From a virus: a stretch of 64,000 bases of DNA. Positions 1 to 6,975 of the stretch are shown in pieces. Made by a program: the position numbers and the translations under genes. How positions within the stretch are numbered: the stretch's first letter is position 1; each line of letters starts with the position of its first letter. Below the pieces are notes generated by a model. It was given only the letters and a program-made list of their open reading frames with translations. It ran no database searches and was not told where the DNA came from. The stretch lies in the IMG/VR virus record IMGVR_UViG_3300037248_000024, positions 34,051 to 98,050 of that record; one strand, given 5' to 3'.

Positions 1-1
1 T

Positions 2-40
2 GGTCCGCCGCCATGGGCCGCGCGAGTGCCGCCGCCGTGA
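2..40 (+). CDS. possible 3' end of an upstream gene (partial)
   Basis: Reading from base 2, a proline-rich 12-codon tail ends at TGA 38-40, just before a Shine-Dalgarno GGAGG at 44-48 that serves the next gene. It may be the end of a gene starting left of the window. Too short to assign; the same bases are also open in the frame of the next gene. Confidence 0.25.
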   Translation, partial: GPPPWAARVPPP

Positions 41-57
41 TCGGAGGTTTGGCCACC

Positions 58-285
58 ATGAACAGTCCCCTGGTGTTCACCGACGAAGTGAAATCCTGGA
101 TGGACCACCTCGCCGTCGAGTTGAAGGCCGCGTTCCGCGCGGAGTGGTCGGCGTTGAATGACGATGATCTCGCCTTGGCCATCCAGCGGCGGTTTGGCGA
201 CCGGATCACGAAAGAGGTCTGCATTCCGCACGGGATCAAGGACCTGGAGTGCCTGCTGCTGGCGTGCGCGGTGGCGCGGGAGTGA
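58..285 (+). CDS. hypothetical protein, 75 aa
   Basis: I do not recognise this protein. The frame is open from base 1, but ATG 58 is chosen because GGAGG lies 9 nt upstream. It is acidic in the middle and ends in a leucine/cysteine-rich stretch, with no clear membrane segment. Its stop overlaps the GTG start of the next gene (GTGA), so the two are probably translationally coupled. Confidence 0.7.
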   Translation: MNSPLVFTDEVKSWMDHLAVELKAAFRAEWSALNDDDLALAIQRRFGDRITKEVCIPHGIKDLECLLLACAVARE

Positions 286-653
286 GCGCCAAATGGACCA
301 TCGCCACCCTCAAGCAGCATTTCGAGGCGCTACGAAAGGCGGATCAGCGTGCGCTGGAACTACAGGCCAGGGAACTCAAGCGGCGGCTCAAGATACTCAA
401 CGGAGAACACGCCACACTCGCACAGATGAAGGATACCTACGTCCCCCGTGAGGTCTACGATCGCGACATGGAGCGGGCCAGGGAAAACGAACAGACCTCC
501 GCGACGGCGCAGGCCGCGGCATTACGCGAGGCCGGAATAGCGGCGACGGCCAACCGAAGGACCATGGTGTACGCTCTCGTGGGAGTCGCAATCGCGCTGG
601 TCGGCTGGGCGATAACGATCCTGTTCCATTTCATACCCGAGGCGCATCCGTGA
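282..653 (+). CDS. coiled-coil protein with C-terminal membrane anchor, 123 aa
   Basis: The GTG start at 282 overlaps the previous stop by 4 nt. Residues about 8-80 are charged and heptad-like (many E, R, K and L), suggesting a coiled coil. Residues about 95-118 form a strong hydrophobic segment (YALVGVAIALVGWAITILF) followed by a short tail. This reads as a C-terminally anchored membrane protein, common among small phage envelope or lysis-associated proteins. A spanin role is possible but unsupported, because inner-membrane spanins carry the membrane segment at the N terminus. Confidence 0.75.
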   Translation: MSAKWTIATLKQHFEALRKADQRALELQARELKRRLKILNGEHATLAQMKDTYVPREVYDRDMERARENEQTSATAQAAALREAGIAATANRRTMVYALVGVAIALVGWAITILFHFIPEAHP

Positions 654-811
654 TGCCTGACGCCTTCACCATCCCCGTTCCCCGCGCCCTGGCCGAGCAC
701 ATCGTCGCGGAATGCGAGCGGCGCGGGATCAGCCACCGGTTGTGGTGGACCGAGGCCGGGGAGTTGAAGGCGCGGCTGGATCGGGTGCTGGCGGGGAAGA
801 AGCCGGAATAA
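653..811 (+). CDS. small hypothetical protein, 52 aa
   Basis: ATG 653 overlaps the preceding TGA (TGATG). The 52-residue product is soluble, with an amphipathic helix around ALAEHIVAECERRG and a basic C terminus. No family recognised. Support comes from the coupled start and protein-like composition. Confidence 0.55.
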   Translation: MPDAFTIPVPRALAEHIVAECERRGISHRLWWTEAGELKARLDRVLAGKKPE

Positions 812-877
812 TTACCGTCCCTTCGGATCAATCGAACGCGCCGCCGCTGATCGGGGAGTGTCCGGCGCGCGGCGCTG

Positions 878-964
878 ATGCGGGAAGCGGTGGCGTTGCG
901 GAGAAGGTTCAACACGTTCGATACGCTGGACATCATTGATCGGATGCCGGTGGTGGAGGAGTGA
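878..964 (+). CDS. possible 28-aa peptide
   Basis: ATG 878 overlaps the TGA of a six-codon GTG reading frame (TGATG), and the frame runs to TGA 962-964. The peptide is arginine-rich. It fills an otherwise empty gap (812-1045), but nothing else supports it. Confidence 0.22.
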   Translation: MREAVALRRRFNTFDTLDIIDRMPVVEE

Positions 965-1045
965 GGGTTGCGCGGGACCGAGAGAAACGATAAAGTCCAG
1001 TCGCCGCAACATCGCGGCTGTGTCCAGCATAAGGGGACATTTGAA

Positions 1046-1423
1046 ATGAATCTCTCCGAGTTCAAAGCGTGGTTCGAAGGCTTCACGGAGTCCATGGAAG
1101 GGGCGCCGAGCGAAAAGGCATGGGAGCGGATCAAGGGCCGCGTCAAGGAAATCAAGGACGCACCACCTGTTGAACGCCACCATTTCCATGACTATTATGT
1201 GAGGCCATGGAAGCGATATTGGGATTACGATTATCCCAGAGCCCATCTTTCCACCGAACGGACCGCGACGCAGATTTTTTCGCATAGCCGATCCAGCGGT
1301 TCCATTGCCCCTGTTAGCCGTGGGCGTGCGTCAATGCTAGTCGCCTCATCTGAGGCGCCATTCGACTCCCGCGCTGAGTTCAATCGTCTCGGTCGCGCGG
1401 AGGCTCTGTCTCTGGCGAAGTGA
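1046..1423 (+). CDS. hypothetical protein, 125 aa
   Basis: ATG 1046 follows AGGGGAC about 10 nt upstream; earlier in-frame starts lie in sequence without a ribosome site. The N-terminal half is helical and charged, then an aromatic patch (HDYYVRPWKRYWDYDYP), and the C-terminal third is serine/arginine-rich and looks disordered. Not recognised. It is the last gene of the left plus-strand group and is followed by a terminator hairpin. Confidence 0.65.
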   Translation: MNLSEFKAWFEGFTESMEGAPSEKAWERIKGRVKEIKDAPPVERHHFHDYYVRPWKRYWDYDYPRAHLSTERTATQIFSHSRSSGSIAPVSRGRASMLVASSEAPFDSRAEFNRLGRAEALSLAK

Positions 1424-1445
1424 CCGCCATCGCAAGAAAGCAGGG

Positions 1446-1476
1446 CCGCTCGGGGCAACTCGGGCGGTTTTGCTTT
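1446..1476 (+). terminator. rho-independent terminator, GNRA loop
   Basis: A 9-bp stem (1446-1454 with 1459-1467, two wobble pairs) closed by the tetraloop GCAA is followed by TTTTGCTTT. Flanking AAAGCA/TGCTTT extends the dyad, so it may act on both strands, separating the plus genes ending at 1423 from the minus gene ending at 1512. Confidence 0.65.
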
Positions 1477-1511
1477 GTCCGGCGGGCGGTTCTCGGATGC
1501 GGACGTGGCGC

Positions 1512-1706
1512 TTATTCTGGGGCGGCCATCTTCGCCAATGCCACCCGAACTGGACCAGGGATAGGCGCCTCCCCACGCCGGTACCGCCGCGCCGTTCGCT
1601 CATCGATCTCCAAACGCGAAGCGGCCCACCGATCGATATCCGTGATCGGTAGGCCGTCCGGCATTCCGGCGGCGTACAACGCCACCATGTAGGCGAGGCG
1701 GCTCAC
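1512..1706 (-). CDS. small helix-turn-helix-like protein, 64 aa
   Basis: The 64-residue protein contains an HTH-like arrangement (ITDIDRWAASRLEIDERTARRYRRG) with a basic recognition-helix-like stretch, then PIPGPVRVALAKMA. This resembles compact Cro/XRE-type phage regulators in which a plasmid-style RYRRGE...PGPVRVAL pattern recurs. The ATG overlaps the stop of the upstream gene (ATGA). Transcription probably comes from the tRNA promoter region near 4420. DNA binding is inferred. Confidence 0.65.
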   Translation of the reverse strand: MSRLAYMVALYAAGMPDGLPITDIDRWAASRLEIDERTARRYRRGEAPIPGPVRVALAKMAAPE

Positions 1707-2098
1707 AGCGTTGCGAGCAACGCCTGCAAGTCTTCGAGAGATTGGCCTTCCAGAGCGGCATCTTGCTTGCGCGCCATGATGCCGAGAATCTTCTGCTTCT
1801 GTTCGGCTCTGGCGCGCGCTTCAAGGAGCGCCTTGTTTTCGGCCTTCTTGACCTCAATGACGTGCTTCACGATGTCGAAACGGAGTTTCTGCTTCGGGTC
1901 GGGCGTTTCGATGTCATCCAGGAAGTCTGGCGTATCGTGCTTCAAATCATTGTGAAGCGCGGTAGCGAGATCGTATAGGCACGGCCCGCGCGCGGCCTTG
2001 AACGGAAGCGCCCAAAGATCGTCGGCCTTCCACACGCCGCCGATGTTCGGCAGTTCAAAGTTAAGTCCCAGGCGTGAGGCTTGCTCGAAGATGTCCAT
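1703..2098 (-). CDS. hypothetical protein, 131 aa
   Basis: Not recognised. The N-terminal half is mixed (aromatic, hydrophobic); from about residue 60 on it becomes a highly charged helix (VKKAENKALLEARARAEQ), probably a coiled coil. It lies 14 nt downstream of the large DUF2135-like gene and overlaps the HTH gene, so the three are probably one transcript and may act together. Confidence 0.75.
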   Translation of the reverse strand: MDIFEQASRLGLNFELPNIGGVWKADDLWALPFKAARGPCLYDLATALHNDLKHDTPDFLDDIETPDPKQKLRFDIVKHVIEVKKAENKALLEARARAEQKQKILGIMARKQDAALEGQSLEDLQALLATL

Positions 2099-2112
2099 GA
2101 TGTGTACTCCTT

Positions 2113-4212
2113 TCAGAAAGTGACTTTGAGTGTGCGAGAGAACGCCCCCTTGACGCGGGCGATGACGTGGTTTCGTTGCGTTGACGAAAAGCCGAGGCCC
2201 GAGAGTTGGTTCACGGTCTCGTCCGTCCGCATCTTCGCGCCGACCATTTCCAGAACCTTGCGGTGTTGGTCGAGATCGGCGCGGAGAAACTCATTGTAGA
2301 AACCGCGCGCCGTGCCGTCGTTCTGGCAACCATCCAGCATGAAGAAATAGTGCTTGTTTCCGACGCCATGACCGTCCCAATGGTTCGGAGAAAGCATGGC
2401 GACGGTCACGCGGTGGAAGGCTTCGGTGTCGATGGACCAGACCTTGCGCGATACCGTGGTCATCGGGAGTGGACTGATTACGGTCAGGTTTCCGTTCTTG
2501 TAGTGAAGTTCCGCCACCACGACGCGTTCGCCTTGCCGCAACGCCTTGGGATAGGCGAAGCGATGAACTGACCCCTTCCAGTCAATCTCCGCCTCGAAAC
2601 CAACATCGGCGGTTTCTATCTTGGCGTATTGGTGGACGAACAGATTGTAAGTTCCTTCCGCCATACGATGCGCGGAGCCATAGAAGATATTCTCGACTGG
2701 TTCGCGCGTGCCGCGCCCAGGCGAACCACCACCAGCATTCATGTCCACGTCAAGTTGGCCACCGAGGCGAGATGGGCCTTTGTTCGCAAAGTGGATTTCG
2801 TTTCGGTCCGGCTCGACCATGTGAAAATCCAGGTCATCGAAATTCGACCACGCCAACCGGCAACACAGATCGCCCGACACATTGCCTCCGGCCTTCTTCA
2901 CGCGCTCCCGAATGGAATCCGCGAAGTCGCCGTTATAGGACCACGAAAAGCGGTTGTCCCATTTGAACAACGCTGCGGCCGACGCGTCGGCTGGCGCGAT
3001 CAGAGACACCAGATTGCCGACGTGACGATTCTCCACCATGACTTCAATCGATTCCGCCTTCGGAACGACATCCCCCAAAAACTTCTCAATGCCGATCTCT
3101 TCGACTTTATCGAAGGTCTTGGGCTTAACCGATGCCGTCGCGGCGAGGTCATCGAACACGCCGCCGCCTGACATCGCCTTTCTGGCGTTGCGATCCGCGA
3201 ACAGGATGTTGTTCACCGTGATATCGGTCAGGCGCGCGTAGCGGCGTTCCAACGCGGAAGTCAGGCCGAGTTCCGCGACAGTCGCTTTGGCGCGCTCGAT
3301 CATCGCCTTGGTGACAAGCGCGGTGGGACGCTTGTAATTCGCGGGCGCGACCATCGCCTCGAACTTCCGAACGGCACCTTCCATATCTTCGCCAGCGGAA
3401 AAGTCGATCAGCAACTGGCCGATGGATGTGTTTCGGATTTTGGAGACCGAGGCCGGGAGTTCCCCGATTTTCAGCCACACGAAATTGTCGCGATCTTCCG
3501 CCGCCAGCCTGTCGAAGGCGATCTTTTCCTGGCGGAACGTCGTCACGGCATGGCGATGTTCCTCGCCGCGATAGAGTGAGTTCTGGCCGATCAGTTCGAG
3601 AACGGTATCGGCGGCGTCCATCGTCAGTTCGGTGAGTGAACGCAACAGGACATCATGGGCCGCTTTCGAGTCAGACAGGCGTGGACCAATATCCTTTCCC
3701 GCGCATACTCGGCTGTTCGGAAGCGTGACGAAGAAATGCTCCCACGCCTTCACGACACCATCGGTGTCCTCGAAATTCTTGTCGGTCCCGACCTTGGCTT
3801 CGGTGTGCAGGAAACGGTTCTCGATGGCGCGTGCCTTGACCAGATCGCACATCGCCGTTGCTACGGCGTCATAGGTCGGATTGCCCGTGTAGATGTCCCA
3901 GATTGAGGTTAGTTTGCCGTCAATGATGGCGACCATATCCCCAATGGCGCGCACGAACTGACGGCAGCACGAACAGTCGTGCTCGGCGCGCTGGCGCATG
4001 ATCGGGTTGGTGCCGGGCGGGAAACTGGTGAGGTAGGTTGTCCAGAGCGCGTCTTTCTCAACTCCGGTGCGGAACAATTCGTACGTGGACATGAACCCAA
4101 ACTGAGCGGCGACGGCGGTTTTGATTTGGTGGAAGCCGGGATGATCCGGAATGGTATTCGCCAGCGTTTCAGCTTTCGCGGCGACGGCGCGACGGCCAAC
4201 GTGAGAGATCAT
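2113..4212 (-). CDS. large protein with DUF2135/YfaP-like domain, 699 aa
   Basis: The frame is open to 4269, but that start would lie inside the tRNA-Thr gene, so ATG 4212 is preferred. An N-terminal region carries a cysteine cluster (HDCSCCRQF, about residue 80). The middle is long and helical. Around residues 440-560 the sequence CRLAWSNFDDLDFHMVEP, then GGQLDVDMNAGGGSPG, matches the pattern of DUF2135/YfaP-type beta domains, which are often predicted to bind carbohydrate or act extracellularly. The exact role is unknown. Its place directly behind two tRNA genes, away from structural genes, suggests an accessory or takeover function rather than a virion part. Confidence 0.8.
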   Translation of the reverse strand: MISHVGRRAVAAKAETLANTIPDHPGFHQIKTAVAAQFGFMSTYELFRTGVEKDALWTTYLTSFPPGTNPIMRQRAEHDCSCCRQFVRAIGDMVAIIDGKLTSIWDIYTGNPTYDAVATAMCDLVKARAIENRFLHTEAKVGTDKNFEDTDGVVKAWEHFFVTLPNSRVCAGKDIGPRLSDSKAAHDVLLRSLTELTMDAADTVLELIGQNSLYRGEEHRHAVTTFRQEKIAFDRLAAEDRDNFVWLKIGELPASVSKIRNTSIGQLLIDFSAGEDMEGAVRKFEAMVAPANYKRPTALVTKAMIERAKATVAELGLTSALERRYARLTDITVNNILFADRNARKAMSGGGVFDDLAATASVKPKTFDKVEEIGIEKFLGDVVPKAESIEVMVENRHVGNLVSLIAPADASAAALFKWDNRFSWSYNGDFADSIRERVKKAGGNVSGDLCCRLAWSNFDDLDFHMVEPDRNEIHFANKGPSRLGGQLDVDMNAGGGSPGRGTREPVENIFYGSAHRMAEGTYNLFVHQYAKIETADVGFEAEIDWKGSVHRFAYPKALRQGERVVVAELHYKNGNLTVISPLPMTTVSRKVWSIDTEAFHRVTVAMLSPNHWDGHGVGNKHYFFMLDGCQNDGTARGFYNEFLRADLDQHRKVLEMVGAKMRTDETVNQLSGLGFSSTQRNHVIARVKGAFSRTLKVTF

Positions 4213-4259
4213 GTTCGTATCCAGCCCCTGAGAACCGCCGAGGACGCGCGGAGGCAAAA

Positions 4260-4334
4260 TGGTGCCCAACCAAGGATTTGAACCTCGGACCCACGGTTTA
4301 CAAAACCGTTGCTCTACCCCTGAGCTAGTCGGGC
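4260..4334 (-). tRNA. tRNA-Thr (anticodon TGT)
   Basis: Acceptor GCCCGAC pairs with GTTGGGC (one G-T wobble), followed by discriminator A and an encoded CCA. The D arm, anticodon stem ACGGT/ACCGT with loop TTTGTAA, and the T arm GGTTCAAATCC are all recognisable. The anticodon TGT reads ACA codons. It follows tRNA-Arg by 3 nt and was probably cotranscribed with it. Confidence 0.93.
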
Positions 4335-4337
4335 GTA

Positions 4338-4414
4338 TGGCGCGCCATCCACGGCTCGAACGTGGGACCTCCGCTTCCGAAGAGCGGCGCTCTATCCAAC
4401 TGAGCTAACGGCGC
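4338..4414 (-). tRNA. tRNA-Arg (anticodon TCG)
   Basis: Acceptor GCGCCGT pairs with ATGGCGC, discriminator G, encoded CCA. Anticodon stem CCGCT/AGCGG holds loop CTTCGGA, anticodon TCG, reading CGA. The T arm contains GTTCGAGCC. It is the first gene of the minus unit 4414-1512, and its 5' end coincides with the transcription start predicted from the upstream promoter. Confidence 0.93.
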
Positions 4415-4420
4415 GGGGCC

Positions 4421-4450
4421 ATCCTTGAACGGTGTCTGGATGGTTGTCAA
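4421..4450 (-). promoter_or_regulatory. sigma70-like promoter of the tRNA operon
   Basis: On the minus strand TTGACA (4450-4445), an 18-nt spacer and AAGGAT (4426-4421) end 6 nt before the first base of tRNA-Arg. The -35 is perfect and the -10 weak. The distance from -35 to the first transcribed gene base is 36 nt, the same spacing seen before several leaderless genes in this window. Confidence 0.6.
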
Positions 4451-4459
4451 CTCCAAATC

Positions 4460-4472
4460 GGACATCCTGTCC
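4460..4472. promoter_or_regulatory. operator-like palindrome
   Basis: GGACA-TCC-TGTCC is a perfect 5-bp dyad with a 3-nt centre, about 10 bp upstream of the tRNA promoter -35. A second dyad (CGGGAA at 4482-4487, TTCCCG at 4498-4503) follows. Either could bind one of the phage repressors; no direct evidence. Confidence 0.4.
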
Positions 4473-4556
4473 AATTATTTTCGGGAACCATGAGTATTTC
4501 CCGACCCTACCCCCGCCCCGCCGCCGGGCGCATGGTGCATCAGGAGGGTTGTGCCA

Positions 4557-4727
4557 ATGTTGCTGATCATCGTGCTGATTCTGTTGTTCGGAGGTCTCGG
4601 CGGCGGCTGGTACGGCTATCGTGGCGGATATTACGGCGGCGGCGGATTTGGCGGCATTGGGTTGCTGGTCCTGTTGCTCGTGCTGTTTCTTCTGTTCGGT
4701 GGCGGGATTCATGGGTTGAGGCATTGA
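4557..4727 (+). CDS. small Gly-rich double-membrane-segment protein, DUF3309-like
   Basis: The 56-residue product has a hydrophobic helix (MLLIIVLILLFGG), a glycine/tyrosine loop (GWYGYRGGYYGGGGFGG) and a second hydrophobic helix ending in GGG. The layout is that of DUF3309-type small membrane proteins. AGGAGGG at 4542-4548 gives a strong ribosome site. It forms a two-gene unit with the next membrane protein. A holin-like role is possible but not shown. Confidence 0.7.
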   Translation: MLLIIVLILLFGGLGGGWYGYRGGYYGGGGFGGIGLLVLLLVLFLLFGGGIHGLRH

Positions 4728-4730
4728 GCG

Positions 4731-4916
4731 ATGGGTGAACCCGCTACCCGCGCGATCTATTTCGGCGTCATCGCATGGTTGGCGACCTGGGACGTATCCC
4801 TTGTGATCGGACTGGCGAACGGACCCCTGACGCTCGGGATCGCGCTGGATTTCATCATCGTGACGCTGTGTCTGTTCGCCATTCTGTGGCGGGCACCGAG
4901 GCCGTGGGCGGTTTGA
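4731..4916 (+). CDS. small membrane protein, 61 aa
   Basis: Two hydrophobic segments (about residues 8-27 and 32-52) with a short GNGP-like turn and a basic tail. It starts 3 nt after the previous stop, so the pair is probably cotranslated. Not assigned to a family. Confidence 0.7.
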   Translation: MGEPATRAIYFGVIAWLATWDVSLVIGLANGPLTLGIALDFIIVTLCLFAILWRAPRPWAV

Positions 4917-4973
4917 TCTGCGTCGGGTGACGATCGGTTTGGGTTGGGGCGGCGGCGCAGGGGGTTGGTGGGG

Positions 4974-6002
4974 CTACGGACGATAACCAAGAATGTCAGC
5001 CAAATCCGCGCGGGCGCGTGACACGCGGCTTTTCATTGTTCCCACGGGAACACCAACCTTTTCCGCCATGTCCTCATAGGACATTGACGATACACCGATC
5101 ATCAGAAGCGCCTGACGATGTTCAGGACTTAATTTAGCCATGGCGGCTTTCAGGTCCAGAAATTCCATCCGGCTTTCTTGCGCGGGAGCGACTTTAACCG
5201 CCATCGCGTGAACGTCGTCAACGTCCTCGACCTCGCGCCCGCTTTTTCGAAAGTCGCCGTAATATAGGTTACGAAGAATAGTCATCAGCCATGCGATCAT
5301 GTTCGATCCGGCCTGAAATGACTCGGCATTCGCCCAGGCTCTCGCTATCGTATCTTGCACCAGATCGTCAGCACGAGATGAATTCCGGCAGAGCGACATA
5401 GCGAAATTCCGTAGACGCGGCATAAGGGACAACATTTCATTTTGGAATTCCGCCGGAACAGTTGGCGCGATAACAATCTCTTTGGTGGGGTTAGCCAACG
5501 CGAGACGTGCAACGGTGGCCTTATTTAGCGTCCCCCTTTTACGGCCAGCGATTCCAGTCCGGCGCAACACCCCCCGGAAATCGGACGGCCTATATAAATG
5601 AAGGAAAGCGGCGCGCGACTGAACTTTTGATGCTGTTATGTCCGAGCGACTAAACGTCAGATTGATCTTATCCGCGATTAAAGCCGGTAAAATTCCAGCG
5701 ACCCACCCCTCATGTAGGGTCGCATCCATCTCGGCTGTCCATACCTTGCGCCATGTCGAGAGGAATTCCGCCACCCTCGGCATCGTTGCCTTGCGATGCT
5801 GGCAACTTCCTTTGTGTCCCGCCGGTCGTCCACAAGGGCACGGCGGTCGCGCGACTGCCATCATGTATTTGCGGCATGTCGTCCAGTTGATGCCCGTCCT
5901 GACTGATGCCCGATGGTAGGTGACGCCATCCGAGGCTAGGCCACGGAGAATGGCGCGCGCGTCTTCTGCCAGCGGTATTCGTCTGCCTCCTAGCGTGCTC
6001 AT
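4974..6002 (-). CDS. ECF sigma factor fused to N-terminal HTH, zinc-knuckle and GcrA-like domain, 342 aa
   Basis: Three parts are visible. Residues 10-70: an HTH-like stretch then CPCGRPAGHKGSCQHR, a probable zinc knuckle. Residues 85-137: WTAEMDATLHEGWVAGILP... followed by a second basic helix, resembling the GcrA/SANT-like DNA-binding fold. Residues 186-252: sigma region 2 (DDLVQDTIARAWAN, then AWLMTILRNLYYGDFRK), with region 4 at 285-338 (LSPEHRQALLMIGV, SYEDMAEKVGVPVGTMKSRVSRAR). The sigma part is close to alphaproteobacterial EcfG-like sigmas. The protein probably redirects host RNA polymerase to phage promoters. An ECF sigma is usually under 200 residues, so the N-terminal half is an addition. 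ATG 6002 has no ribosome site and lies at a predicted transcription start. Confidence 0.85.
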   Translation of the reverse strand: MSTLGGRRIPLAEDARAILRGLASDGVTYHRASVRTGINWTTCRKYMMAVARPPCPCGRPAGHKGSCQHRKATMPRVAEFLSTWRKVWTAEMDATLHEGWVAGILPALIADKINLTFSRSDITASKVQSRAAFLHLYRPSDFRGVLRRTGIAGRKRGTLNKATVARLALANPTKEIVIAPTVPAEFQNEMLSLMPRLRNFAMSLCRNSSRADDLVQDTIARAWANAESFQAGSNMIAWLMTILRNLYYGDFRKSGREVEDVDDVHAMAVKVAPAQESRMEFLDLKAAMAKLSPEHRQALLMIGVSSMSYEDMAEKVGVPVGTMKSRVSRARADLADILGYRP

Positions 6003-6007
6003 GGCTC

Positions 6008-6036
6008 ATTATCCCGTCGGACCCGTTGACAGTCAA
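6008..6036 (-). promoter_or_regulatory. sigma70 promoter of the sigma-fusion gene
   Basis: On the minus strand TTGACT (6036-6031), 17-nt spacer, GATAAT (6013-6008), then 5 nt to ATG 6002. The transcript would start at or within a base of the AUG, so the mRNA is predicted to be leaderless. Its -35 overlaps the -35 of the divergent promoter. Confidence 0.7.
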
Positions 6037-6055
6037 TCCCGTCCTACCGTATAAC
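6026..6055 (+). promoter_or_regulatory. sigma70 promoter of gene 6062
   Basis: TTGACA (6026-6031), 18-nt spacer, TATAAC (6050-6055), then 6 nt to ATG 6062. Predicted +1 is the A of the ATG (leaderless). The sequence TTGACAGTCAA carries both -35 boxes back to back and is nearly palindromic, so polymerase binding on the two strands should compete. Confidence 0.7.
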
Positions 6056-6061
6056 CCCGCC

Positions 6062-6223
6062 ATGGCCAAGCCGAAGGTCCTGGGAGACCGTATCACCGTG
6101 CGACTGCCGACCGGAACGCTCGCGGCGATCAAGGCTTCGTTGAAGCCGGAGGAAACCATGCAGGGCAAGTTGCAGGCCGTGATCGTTCGCCTCGCTACCC
6201 GCGGCCAGGCCACCGCCGCGTGA
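6062..6223 (+). CDS. small ribbon-helix-helix-like protein, 53 aa
   Basis: After a short basic N terminus the sequence DRITVRLPTGTLAAIKASLK followed by a second helix fits a ribbon-helix-helix regulator (strand, helix, turn, helix). ATG 6062 is preferred over the ORF's earlier start at 6026 because the promoter would be inside that longer reading frame. It is the first gene of a long plus operon and divergent from the sigma-fusion gene, so it may control both promoters. Confidence 0.65.
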   Translation: MAKPKVLGDRITVRLPTGTLAAIKASLKPEETMQGKLQAVIVRLATRGQATAA

Positions 6224-6528
6224 GCCCGATTCCCGTCGAGGTTCTGGCGTCCGTTCGTGCCCGTTCTTGCCGCCGTGCTGGCGCCTGCATCGCGCACGCC
6301 ATGGCCGAGACCGATACCGGCTTTAATGAGATGGCCGCCCGTCTCGGCGTTTCGGAACCCGCGCTCCAGAGACGGCTTACCGCGATGCTAAATGGAACGA
6401 ACACCGACCTGGATATCATTTCGGATATGTTGTTCGCCTGCGGATGCGAATTGAAAACCGGCGTCCAGAAATCGAATGAGGCAGTTGGTGCCGTTGTCGC
6501 CGGTGAAGGCGAGAGGGGCGCTGCGTGA
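6220..6528 (+). CDS. small HTH protein, 102 aa
   Basis: GTG 6220 overlaps the previous stop (GTGA). Residues about 30-75 (GFNEMAARLGVSEPALQRRLTAMLNGTNTDLDIISDMLFACG) follow the layout of an XRE/Cro-like helix-turn-helix. The N terminus is Arg/Cys-rich, so the true start could be the internal ATG at 6301. The C terminus looks disordered. Likely a phage regulator; its target is unknown. Confidence 0.65.
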   Translation: MSPIPVEVLASVRARSCRRAGACIAHAMAETDTGFNEMAARLGVSEPALQRRLTAMLNGTNTDLDIISDMLFACGCELKTGVQKSNEAVGAVVAGEGERGAA

Positions 6529-6680
6529 GCCTCTGGACCATCATCTACGTCGGCCTCGCCTGTTTCTTCGTTGGCGTATTTGCTGGCCAGGGCATTCGCG
6601 TGAACATCAACTATCTGGAACTCGCCGCGTATCGGCTGGTCGCGAGGCGGCGGTACGACAGGGAAGGGGATGTATCGTGA
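6525..6680 (+). CDS. small membrane protein, 51 aa
   Basis: GTG start overlapping the previous stop. One N-terminal hydrophobic helix (TIIYVGLACFFVGVFAGQG) followed by a basic cytoplasmic-looking tail. Support is the GTGA overlap on both sides. Function unknown. Confidence 0.6.
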   Translation: MSLWTIIYVGLACFFVGVFAGQGIRVNINYLELAAYRLVARRRYDREGDVS

Positions 6681-6925
6681 GGGAACTCCCGAAGTGGTTA
6701 TCGCCACGGACTCGTTGGGCGATCACGCAACCCGAGATGACGGCGGAACAATTCTTTGAGGCCCGGGTTTTTCTCAAGATGACACAGCACTATCTCGCGC
6801 GATTGCTCGCCGTTTCCGAACAATCCGTGCGCCGATGGGAACATGGAAAGTCTCGTATTCCGCGACCCGCGCAAACGCTGGTCCGCGCCATGGTCTGGGA
6901 TGAATTGCCGGAGAAGCCCGCGTGA
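6677..6925 (+). CDS. XRE-family HTH protein, 82 aa
   Basis: Residues about 23-70 read FFEARVFLKMTQHYLARLLAVSEQSVRRWEHGKSRIP..., the classic XRE/Cro pattern (helix 2 ARLLAVS, recognition helix SVRRWEHGK). The GTG start overlaps the previous stop, and the gene lies in an operon with two other small DNA-binding proteins. Longer in-frame starts upstream cross the 6525 gene and are unlikely. Confidence 0.75.
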   Translation: MRELPKWLSPRTRWAITQPEMTAEQFFEARVFLKMTQHYLARLLAVSEQSVRRWEHGKSRIPRPAQTLVRAMVWDELPEKPA

Positions 6926-6975
6926 GCCCCTGGGACGAACTCATGGCCGTCTGGCTTGGCGCGCGGGGTGGGTGA
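6922..6975 (+). CDS. possible 17-aa peptide
   Basis: GTG 6922 overlaps the HTH gene's TGA, and its own TGA overlaps ATG 6975. It could be a coupling peptide that carries ribosomes to the next gene. Sequence content alone cannot establish it. Confidence 0.3.
   Translation: MSPWDELMAVWLGARGG

Noticed and set aside
812-1285. Overlapping minus-strand frames at 631-1155 and 812-1285
   Set aside because: Antisense to the coding block that has ribosome sites and is closed by a plus-strand terminator.
2629-3171. A 180-codon plus-strand frame
   Set aside because: Antisense to the DUF2135-like gene, which has coherent domains.
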